A stretch of DNA of 28,079 bases from NCBI GenBank assembly GCA_000934455.1, contig KN888788.1:1-28079 (forward strand). The letters are read 5' to 3'. This document shows, piece after piece, positions 11,367-19,564 of this stretch. The stretch comes from Apostichopus parvimensis (lineage: Eukaryota; Echinodermata; Holothuroidea; Aspidochirotida; Stichopodidae). Numbering within the stretch: position 1 is the stretch's first letter; each line of letters opens with the position of its first letter. The notes beneath the pieces were generated by a model. That model was not told the origin of the DNA. It searched no databases and worked only from the letters and a program-made list of their open reading frames with translations. A program made the translations under genes and the position numbers.

Positions 11367-11388
11367 TACAGTACAGTACAGTACAGTA
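11367..11388. repeat. CAGTA pentanucleotide microsatellite
   Basis: About four perfect CAGTA units in a row (TACAGTACAGTACAGTACAG and two more bases). Its unit is the same core that is scattered singly across the window. Confidence 0.85.
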
Positions 11389-12765
11389 GGTCTATGCTTG
11401 CAACTAAAAGTACTGTATAGTATGCGGTACGAAGGGTGTGTATGAATTATGTTCCAGTGGGATTAAAATTACGACTGGATGGGAGTCATAAAAAGTAGAA
11501 AATATGCTTCGAATGACTTCATGGGCTCTTATATCTGAGGTAACTGTAATGGCAGATAGCCGGAAACAGAGCCTTTCATCTCGGCGGCGTGTGAGAGGCG
11601 GGTGTGTTTACATTACAGTATTCCTTCAGAAGATTTAAAGAATCTGTCACGAAATGACGTCACTTGTCAGAGGCAGCAAAGAAGGGCTTTTTTTTACAGC
11701 AAGAGAAGTCCATGTTGAAATCTTGCAAAACAGCCATCGAGCCTACACAACAATATCGTTGGGGAAATGTTTCTTAGTTCTAAAGATGTTTGGATTGTAG
11801 GAGAAGGGACGGGAGGGGAGGGGGGGGGGAGTGCAGGGCAGGGTACCATCAGCCTAGCTCAACTTTTACAATGACAATATTTCATCATTACAATCCCAAT
11901 TCTAACATGCAAAGAAGTCTACTATATGCTTAACCCATCAACTGTGAGAGTGTTTGAATCTAAGCAGCTATGTGTTGATGTGTTTTGCAGATGACATTCT
12001 CCTGACTTGTAACATTTCTCTTCCGAGGACATTAATAATGCAACAACCAGAAAAGATTAGCTAAGGTCCCTGCTCTAATGTATTTATTGGTGAAAAAACA
12101 TTTTGAACTTGAAGTTACATGAAAGCGAGCGACTATATCGGATCTGAAGGACGAAATGATATAAGCTACATTATGTATATATAATATGATAAAGTGAGAA
12201 ATAAATTCTTTCAAACTTTGATCATGACCTCTGTTAAAATATGATCAAGGTTTTCCCCATGCATGAACGACCTGGTTTCAAAAACACACTTTATCTGTCA
12301 GCAAATTTTGACAGCGCGTGTAATTCAAGTCCAATATTATCGCATTAAAAGTCGGGTGTGTCTAAAGTACCTTTCACATAGGTGAAAAAATGCTGGCATA
12401 GATATCTCAAAGCGTTTATCACAGTCTTACATTTTTAACACGCATGTATGCCGAAAGGACATCTAGCCACTGAATGAGTATCTGCTGTGCTCTCATACAG
12501 TAGTTGCTGAAATCCAGCAGCAAGTGATATCTCTCGTGTGGGTCACTTTGTTACCTTCAGTATTAACTTATAGGACGGTACACATACTGTACTGTTGTTT
12601 GATACTGTTGAACTGCAGTGCCATGTTTTCAGAAATGACACACCCACGAAAGGAATCTATGATGTCTTGGATCGACACCAGCTTTTAAATCTACTTAACT
12701 CCTAAACTTATTGATTTGGCTATTTACGAACGATGATGCTTACAAGTCTCCTTCTTGCAGTATAC
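11389..12765. other. Intronic sequence with one GC-box/CRE cluster and one G-rich run
   Basis: Besides the cluster at 11578-11665, the stretch 11806-11842 is a G-rich run (GGGACGGGAGGGGAGGGG and on) that fits the quadruplex rule. The rest is featureless. Confidence 0.5.
11578..11665. promoter_or_regulatory. CpG-rich GC-box/CRE cluster
   Basis: CGGCGGCG at about 11582, a KLF/Sp-type GGCGGGTGTG (11597-11606) and a perfect CRE palindrome TGACGTCA (11655-11662) lie within about 85 bases, with a visible local rise in CpG. This could be an intronic enhancer or promoter. No first exon with a good donor was found beside it on either strand. Confidence 0.35.
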
Positions 12766-12910
12766 ATGCAAATGTACTAGCTAGGCTACAGAACTTGGTA
12801 ACATTAGCACTGTATGCAACCTCACTGATGCAAATGTACTAGCTAGCCTACGGAAGTTGGTAACATATATTTAGCAAGTCTGTATGCACCCTCACTCATA
12901 CAAATGTAAC
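12766..12910. repeat. 62-bp tandem duplication carrying octamer motifs
   Basis: Copies start at 12766 and 12828, and a decayed third begins at 12898. Shared landmarks are ATGCAAATGTACTAGCTAG, TTGGTAACAT, CTGTATGCA and CCTCACT. The first two copies open with the perfect POU octamer ATGCAAAT. The third has ATACAAAT. Confidence 0.85.
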
Positions 12911-12945
12911 TGGATAGTCCACCATATTCTATTAGTTCACCACAT

Positions 12946-12987
12946 ATGAAGTTGTGAGGAGACAGGTAATCAAGGAACAAGTAATTG
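12946..12987 (+). repeat. Family A 3' core fragment
   Basis: GAAGTTGTGAGGAGACAGG followed by TAATCAAGGAACAAGTAATT matches the 3' core only. It lies just after the octamer tandem duplication. Confidence 0.4.
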
Positions 12988-14609
12988 TTTGGTTTACCGT
13001 TTTTATAAATCATAAGGCCTGCTAAAAATGTCAAAAGGTATTTAGAAACTGTACATTAATCATATTATTTACTTCTGAGCTACTTTCTACATGCATGTGA
13101 CAGTTTACGGTTTTGGAACATGCCAACTTTTTTCTCGATCCTAAGAATTATTCAACAACCCTAATCACAATACGGACAAATCAGGGCCTATATGGCATGC
13201 ATCCAATTTAATGAGGAAATAATATTCATGAATATTCATGAGTTTTATATACTGTCTTCCTATGTAATGTTTCAAAGCACTCGTAATGACAGCTCGAACA
13301 GTTCCCAATATTTATACTGCTCCATACTGTTGCTTTCAAGCACAGCTTGAAAGTACTGTACCCCTTTATATCAATAATCGTCTCAACTGGGTGAAACTCT
13401 CTCACCCTATTATCGCCTGTCCGCTTATTTGTATTAACAAGTATACTGTATATATCGGAAAGGAAATGTAGTTTCCATGGACAAAACTCCTCCCAAAGTA
13501 TCCAAGGTTCACAAATCAAGAACTTTTGCGAGCTGGGGATGTGAATGTAAGCCGGTTGAGCAATGCTCTACAATAAAACTCCGGTCACAACTTACCTGCA
13601 TGTACAGTACTGTACATGTACAACCCAGTACTGTGCTACACATATACACAAGAGACTGATGGACTGAGTTATCACCAGTTGTTCTTTTGCACTCAGATAA
13701 GTATGTCTCAATTATGAATTATTTCACATTAATGAAGGTACTGTACGTAGCTTAATTATTATACCCACTTTCAGAGTATAAATCCAGGATTCCTTGATTT
13801 TGTTCACCTTCATAAGAACGCAACACATAATGTACGCACCCACACAATGTACGCCTTTTCAGTTTCGTCGAAATGTATTTATCCGAGTTTGCAAAGTACG
13901 GCACACTTGATGTTTTCATGGAGTGTTCCTTACATGGAGTGTGACTTACTCTTACAGATATATGTGGTAAGTAGATCCTCATGTACTGGTTTGACATAAA
14001 GTATGATCCCCACACATCCAAAAACTTGCAACGTTCACAAGTGGTATATTTAATGGCTATCGTTTAAATATATATACTTGCTGTAAAGTTAACTGCTGTT
14101 TGCTCACTATAATAAGCATCATAACAAGTAGAACTGTATAAACAAAAACACAGATATGAGCAGCTCAAAAGCATCCCAAGAATAATATATCTATATGATC
14201 CAAGGTCAACAGCTCTACAGAATAGGTTCTATTAATCTGCCCTGATTGATCAACTGACATGGTCCAAATACATAGTATACATGCAGAAAATAGAGTTAGA
14301 CATACATGTAAATGTAACATGCTATGTGTAAAACTGTAGGATAAGAAACACCTTCTAACATTCATTTACAAGCATGAGGTACAGAAATTTATTAAATATT
14401 ACCACAATTAATTTCCCGCCGGATTTTTGGGTGTTGCAATATGCCACAAGAAAAACAAATATTTGCGTTCAAAGTTTGATCAAGTATGTACCGTGCACAT
14501 GCGGGATTTGATACATATCACATGTATGATTGTTCCAAATAAATTCAAAATTTATTGAGATACCATTACAGGTGTATATATGGTCTGAATATTCATGAAT
14601 GCTTCTTTA
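12988..14609. other. Intronic sequence
   Basis: Holds the palindrome at 13599-13618, the donor-like site at 13590-13598 and a short ATATTCATGAATAT palindrome at about 13219. No supported gene. Confidence 0.45.
13599..13618. repeat. 20-bp perfect palindrome beside a perfect minus-strand donor
   Basis: Half-site CATGTACAGT. It overlaps sequence leading into the minus-strand donor CAG|GTAAGT at 13590-13598. Confidence 0.85.
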
Positions 14610-14650
14610 AGGGTGGACAGGTCTAAGAAAGTTACCTATTCACTATAGAC
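14610..14650 (+). repeat. Family A copy, left part (interrupted by a hAT element)
   Basis: GGGTGGACAGGTCTAAGAAA followed by GTTACCTATTCACTATAG matches GGGTGCACAGTGTTGAAAA plus GGTTACCAGTTCATACTAG of the copy at 277-400. The remainder resumes at 15029 after the transposon. Confidence 0.5.
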
Positions 14651-15028
14651 CAGGGGTGGGCAACCTTTTTGAAAGAATAGGCCAGATATAAGTGAGTGAA
14701 AAATTGACTGGGCTGCACCTAACTATTGACCTGCTGTTGATTTCAAACCTTTGATTCCGAGGACTTTTAAGCAATAAGCGTGTGTACTTACTGTAATCTG
14801 TGTTCACATAACATAATGTCAAAACAGTACAGTTGATAATTAATGGGGATAGTAGGCCTACCTGACAGCATCATTAGTGCCGATAATTTCTAAGCAGCTA
14901 GCTCATTTTTTGAGATGATGTAAAATAGATTGATTTTTTTTCTTTTTCTTGAGACATATCACAGGCCGCAAAAAAAGATCACTGGCGGGCCGCATGTGGC
15001 CCGCAGGGCCGTAGGTTGCCCACCCCAG
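14651..15028. mobile_element. Non-autonomous hAT-type transposon (378 bp) nested in a SINE-like repeat
   Basis: Starts CAGGGGTGGGCAACCT and ends AGGTTGCCCACCCCAG, so the termini pair at 15 of 16 positions. Possible 8-bp target duplications are CTATAGAC (14643-14650) and CAATAAAC (15029-15036), 6 of 8 matching. The right interior (GGCGGGCCGCATGTGGCCCG) is typical of Charlie-like hAT derivatives found across animals. No intact transposase frame. The flanking sequence on both sides belongs to one copy of the dispersed SINE-like family described at 277-400, so this element inserted after that copy did. Confidence 0.8.
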
Positions 15029-15098
15029 CAATAAACAGACTAGAGTGAGAGTGCTGAGGTTGTAAAGAGACAGGTAAGCGAGGAAGTAGAAGTAAATG
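15029..15098 (+). repeat. Family A copy, right part (after the hAT element)
   Basis: GAGTGAGAGTGCTGAGGTTG, TAAAGAGACAGGTAAGCGAG and AGAAGTAAATG match the right half of the copy at 277-400. It begins immediately after the hAT element ends at 15028. Confidence 0.6.
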
Positions 15099-15576
15099 TA
15101 CAGAAGAATTTGTGTCTCACATATTGAATGCATATGGTTTATGCTAGCTAGCTTTCAATGGTACGCCTTTGACCACACATTTTTCAACCTATGCTTGCCC
15201 TTATGACTTAAAGATAAAGATGAATTTCTCCTTTGAATCTGTTCCTTTTCATATATATGCCATTATTTTCAGTGATTTCATATTAAATGAAACCTAACAT
15301 ATCATAGTAAATCCTTCTTATTTCATTTAAGGTGCTCACAAATTAAAACTGTCATGTATGAGTTAATACAAACAGCCCCAGGCTTGCTCGTTCTTCTGTG
15401 TACAGTTAAATTTTGAGCTGAATGTGCTAGGCTGGTGTGCTACCGGAAAACAACATGAAGGGAAGTTCAGACAAGGCAAGGCACATTGAAATATAATATG
15501 TTGTTACTGAATTGGGAATTACCAAAAAATACTTAATGGTTTAATTGTAAAGTTATGATCAAAATAGCATAAAGGT

Positions 15577-16064
15577 GAGCAAATAACTCATTTTATCGTC
15601 AACTTAACAGTTTTTACCGAAAATGGTTTCTTTGTATTCCTTTGAGTCCTTTTGGACTCAAGTTATACTTTTTGTTATTATCTCTTAATTGTTCTTCTGT
15701 TCACTGATAATCATAAATGATATCATAAATAAACAAAACTATCACCATTACTGTACCACCGATCAAAAAATGTTACTAAAATGTCTCACATCAATGACTA
15801 ACAAATTATGCAAATTCAAAATTGAGCGAATAAATCATTTTATCGTCATTTAACAGTCTTTACCGAAAACAGTTTCTTTGTATTCCTTTGAGTCCTTTTG
15901 GACTCAAGTTATTCTTTATGTTATTATCTCTTAATTGTTCTTCTGTTCACTGATAATTATAAATGATATCATAAATAAACAAAACTATCACCATTACTGG
16001 TACCACCAATCAAAAATGTTACTAAAATGTCTCACATCAATGAATAATAAATTATGCAAATTCA
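15577..16064. repeat. Tandem duplication, 247-bp unit, two copies
   Basis: Copy 1 is 15577-15823 and copy 2 is 15824-16064. They are nearly identical by eye apart from scattered substitutions and small indels. Each holds the perfect hairpin TTGAGTCC-TTTT-GGACTCAA (15642-15661 and 15888-15907) and one ATGCAAAT octamer (15808-15815 and 16054-16061). No open frame spans a unit. The high identity suggests a recent duplication or homogenisation. Confidence 0.9.
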
Positions 16065-16378
16065 TCAAAGTTGTCTAAAGAAAGAACAGAAACTGGCAGT
16101 AATTGCAAAAAAAAAAACTTGTTCTTGTTTTTAGAAAACCACAGGCAACCATGACATAACATTTGTTTTGTATAAATAGCTCAGTATAATGCTGTATGGC
16201 AATGTACAGTATGACAGTACAACTGAGTACTACTATATAATGTACTGTACTTGAACTAACCACTCTCACAGCATGGCTAGAAATTATCAGCAAATAATCA
16301 GCAAATATATTCAGAGCTGGCAGAACACAACAGTTATCTGCCAGTAGTTTCTAATTAACTACCTAAATCATCTGCAGG

Positions 16379-16396
16379 CACACACACACACACACA
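16379..16396. repeat. CA dinucleotide microsatellite
   Basis: Nine uninterrupted CA units. Confidence 0.9.
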
Positions 16397-16602
16397 CCTG
16401 CGACTTTGTGTGCACTTTAGTCAAAACTCATACAATACATAAATACTTGTTTGACATATTAGATAAATTAAGTCAACAACTGAGGTACAGTAAAGGGATT
16501 TTTTTTTTCACTGTTTATTTGTTTTAATTTTTCTTTGTCTATAATTAAAAATAAAAAAATCATATGAATTCAGAGTTAAAGCTGTTGGTCATCTTAACAC
16601 TT

Positions 16603-16760
16603 TATTTTATTTGCCCCAACATTCTCATAAATACTTTATCAGAACAGTACTCGAACGAGTGAGCTTAGGTCACTGGTTTGAATCTCATATTCTTGCCAGA
16701 AAGTTCTTTGCACTTTTTCACTGTTTATCATTTTCCAGTCAGTTTCTCCATTGTCACTTT
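16603..16760 (+). repeat. Possible tRNA-related SINE fragment
   Basis: GGTCACTGGTTTGAATCTCA at about 16668 resembles a degenerate tRNA B box (GGTTCGAATCC), with GTGAGCTTAGG before it. No full cloverleaf can be drawn. It lies directly before the CCTACACA minisatellite, and such elements often end in simple repeats. Confidence 0.25.
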
Positions 16761-16814
16761 ATGTCTTCAATCTCTAGATTTACTCTACCCAAAGGAGCTT
16801 TATCAACTCGATAG

Positions 16815-17285
16815 GGACATATCCCTACACACACATGTATCCCTACACACAAATATATGTATATCCCTACAGACATATATATCCCTACACACACACATCC
16901 CTACACACACATATATCCCTACACACACATACAGTATATCCATATACACATCCCTACAGACACATCTCCCTACACAAACATACCCTTCACACACATCCCT
17001 ACAAACACATATATCCCTACACACATATCCCTACAAAGACATCCCTAGATACATATCCTTATACACATATATCCCTATACACACATATATCCCTATATAT
17101 ATCCCTTCATATTTATATACATATTCCTATACATATACCCTCCATATATATATCCCTACATATCCCCACATACAAACATATATCCCTACAGTGCCTACAC
17201 ACATGTATACATATTCCTAACATGTATCTTCTACACATATACCCTAGATATACACAAACATATCCCTTCACATACACCTCTAAAT
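16815..17285. repeat. TCCCTACACACACAT-type minisatellite
   Basis: About 470 bases of short imperfect units built from ATCCCTACACACACAT, drifting to ATCCCTATACACATAT at the right. Several frames are open over 60-180 codons (Tyr-Pro-Tyr-Thr-His repeats on plus, Cys-Val-Arg-Asp repeats on minus) only because the repeat lacks stops. They are not genes. Confidence 0.9.
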
Positions 17286-17559
17286 ATTGTTCATTTACAT
17301 TAAGATACAAACTGTAGTCTACAGTAGCTCACCTGAAACAGCTGGTTTTCAAATCTCTGTAATCAGCTTAAAGTCTCCTTTATTCACAACAAAGATTTAA
17401 ACTTTTAAATGGATGGCAGTCATCATACTCCCTCAGCAGTGCACAATTCTAAAAACACAAGAACCACACTTCTGGACAACCTGTAGCTTTGCGTGTTTAC
17501 GAATCTCTGCCAAAGATGTATTTAAATACACTTTAAGCTGCAACTGACTTTTTTCAAAA

Positions 17560-17770
17560 TATAAATCGGCTGCTCCTGTTTACATGTTTTTTATTGATCG
17601 GTTCTACCCAAGGCTCGAGTGCCTATTCAATTGGGTCTTCCCCGCTCTATAGAATCACCCCATCGGTTATTAAACAATGCACCCACTCGCACAACAATGG
17701 TCCATTCAAACCGACTGGCTGCACAAAGGTAGACAACAGCAGACCCTGGCACAATTAAATCCAGTCGCCC
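17560..17770. promoter_or_regulatory. Possible regulatory block with paired SOX sites
   Basis: Locally richer in G+C and CpG than its surroundings. Two SOX-type motifs, AACAATG (17673-17679) and AACAATGG (17693-17700), lie 20 bases apart in the same orientation. A minus-strand donor CAG|GTGAGC at about 17331 lies downstream, but no coding first exon fits it. Confidence 0.25.
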
Positions 17771-18243
17771 AGAGAAAGAACAGTTCTGTTCACAAACAAC
17801 TGATCAACACAGTTTCTCTGTGTGTTAATTATTGAAAAGAGTTTGTAATCATCGAAATAAAACAAAATTGTCAAACAGATGTGATATATTTTAATTCATG
17901 ACTTTGCTACTTTTTGGAGCAAACAGCAATAGACTTTTCTGTACCTTTATCAATATCTCAAGAAAAATTATTAATTTTTAAAATTAACCAATTGAGGTCA
18001 CTCTGATACCTGATTGCCACAGAAAAGAATTCAAAGATCACCAAAATCTGGTTTATATTTTACAGTTGCCATATCTTTTGAGCAAAGTTAGATCATGTTG
18101 CCCAGAGGTATTACTTGCACTTTATTTCAATAGACCTAGAAGCAAGAGATGTTCACCGATAACCGCAGAACAGGTAACTAAAGTCTTACTTGTTCGCATT
18201 AGTAGCTCAGGATAAAGTAACACACACATGAACAATTAAAAGG

Positions 18244-18753
18244 CTAAACCACAAAGATGGCTGGTATAGATAATATTTTGATAACAATCATAACATATAT
18301 TATAGAGGTTCTAGGCACCATATTTGTCCCTGTTGATGGATTAATTGTATTCAGAATTGAACCCTGAAATACTGAACATTCCACAACCACTTTGCATGAA
18401 ATTATACCATCAAACTCAACTAGATTCTGGTAAAAGATAACAACTGCAAAACAGGCTGAAATTAAACATATTTCTGGGTAGATATCTTTGTACGATGTGT
18501 GCCCGATAACCCAGGTATTCAAATCAGGGGGACCTGACCAATTTCTAAGGTCGCCAATATGTATTGAAAGGTCACCAAATTGTTGGAAAAAAAAAGCACT
18601 GATCATATTTGTAGAGAGAAGTGGAAGAAATATTGAACATAAATTGTATACGTAAAAGTTGCAAAATGTGACACCCACATGGTCATTTTGCAAAGACTTA
18701 AAAATCCTATAAAATTTTCTTAAATGTGAGGGAATACCTCCACCTCCCCCCAA
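18244..18753 (-). other. Unrecognised 169-codon open frame
   Basis: The longest frame outside simple repeats, starting MGGGGG at a poly-C tract and running through QFGDLSIHIGDLRNW. It is rich in Ile, Phe, Val and Cys, with no recognisable motif and no clear domain. The longest stop-free run in an AT-rich window of this size could be near this length by chance. Most likely non-coding. A decayed mobile-element frame is the alternative. Confidence 0.12.
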
Positions 18754-18819
18754 CCCCCCTAGTAGGCCTCCCTCTCCTAGGCCACAACAATTGCAATTTA
18801 AGGGTCGCCAAGATGATCA

Positions 18820-19131
18820 ATGTGGAAATGTGGGTCACCAAGAAGGTACTATAACTGTAGGCTAAAAGTTAAGGCAAAACAAAATTTGAAATTGTTATGC
18901 ACTTTTGTAGGAAAAGTCACGATTGAGGTACTACTGTATGAAGTAACTTCTGAAGCACTTTGTGCCTCTTCCAATGTAACTGTAACTTGTGCCAAAGTGA
19001 CTAAAAGAGAACAAACTTTTGTTGTCTTTATTGTAAAAAAAGACCATGGAAGCCATACAGCCAGGATGTATGCAGCTGATAGAGGTTTCTTCTACAATAT
19101 ACCTGAGTCTACCAAGAATGGTAGCTTTTAA
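18820..19131 (+). other. Unrecognised 103-codon open frame
   Basis: Begins MWKCGSPRRYY and has a Val/Thr-rich middle (SNVTVTCAKVTK) and a polar end. No start context, splice site or domain supports it. It is listed because it follows the frame at 18244-18753 and both regions carry GGTC(G/A)CCAA motifs. Confidence 0.1.
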
Positions 19132-19536
19132 AGTAATTGTAGCCTTCCTACATGAGCCTAGAAATCCTCAAAACTTACTACTCTGCTTTTGGAATTTATA
19201 AGTAATGATAATACCTGTCTTGACTCTACTTAAATGCACCATGAACTAATATAATCCTTCTTCTGCTACAGGTCAGGTGGATGAGAGAGAGTGCATACCA
19301 GTAGATCCGAGACAGTAAATTTGGCAATTAAACCAAATTCATACTGTATGCCTTGAACACTTAGCTCAAACATACATTTAAATACAAATCTTCTCTTCTC
19401 TATTATTTTCTTAATAATCAAACAAATTTAGGGTAAAGAAAACAAACACAAAATTTCTAACAGCATTTGTTTTATCAATTAGTTTGTTACAATAACAGAT
19501 TTTTAGATATATCTTATGGATCTAACGCAGCCTTAC

Positions 19537-19564
19537 CTGGGACACGAAGGAACATTGCTGACAT
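19537..19564 (-). CDS. Candidate alternative first coding exon (E1b), MSAMFLRVP, phase-1 donor
   Basis: Minus-strand ATG at 19564 (context gaaaATGT, A at -3) with an in-frame TGA three codons upstream. It encodes MSAMFLRVP plus one base and stops at the donor CCCAG|GTAAGG (intron from 19536). The final G plus the GT at 9118 makes Gly, so E1b-E3 stays open as MSAMFLRVP-G-DPSG. It lies inside the long intron between 25004 and 9118 on the same strand, which is the usual arrangement of an internal alternative promoter. A CCAAT box in minus orientation (CCAAT on plus at 19658-19662) is about 95 bases upstream of the ATG, and the 170 bases upstream carry more CpG than their surroundings. Short, and not proven transcribed. 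Confidence 0.42.

Larger units (their letters stand above)
17286..19536. other. Intronic sequence with two unsupported frames and a possible regulatory block
   Basis: See the entries at 17560-17770, 18244-18753 and 18820-19131. Nothing else is recognised. Confidence 0.4.

Noticed and set aside
16640..16700. tRNA gene
   Set aside because: A B-box-like sequence is present, but no acceptor stem, anticodon arm or A box can be fitted.
16678..17317. Long plus-strand frames of 180 and 160 codons with Tyr-Pro-Tyr-Thr-His repeats
   Set aside because: They are translations of the TCCCTACACA minisatellite in different frames. Several frames, including the minus strand, are open at once, and none has a domain or start signal.
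17331..17420. Minus-strand first exon ending at CAG|GTGAGC
   Set aside because: The frame needed to join the exon at 9118 contains a stop and no upstream ATG. It could only be an untranslated exon, and nothing shows transcription.
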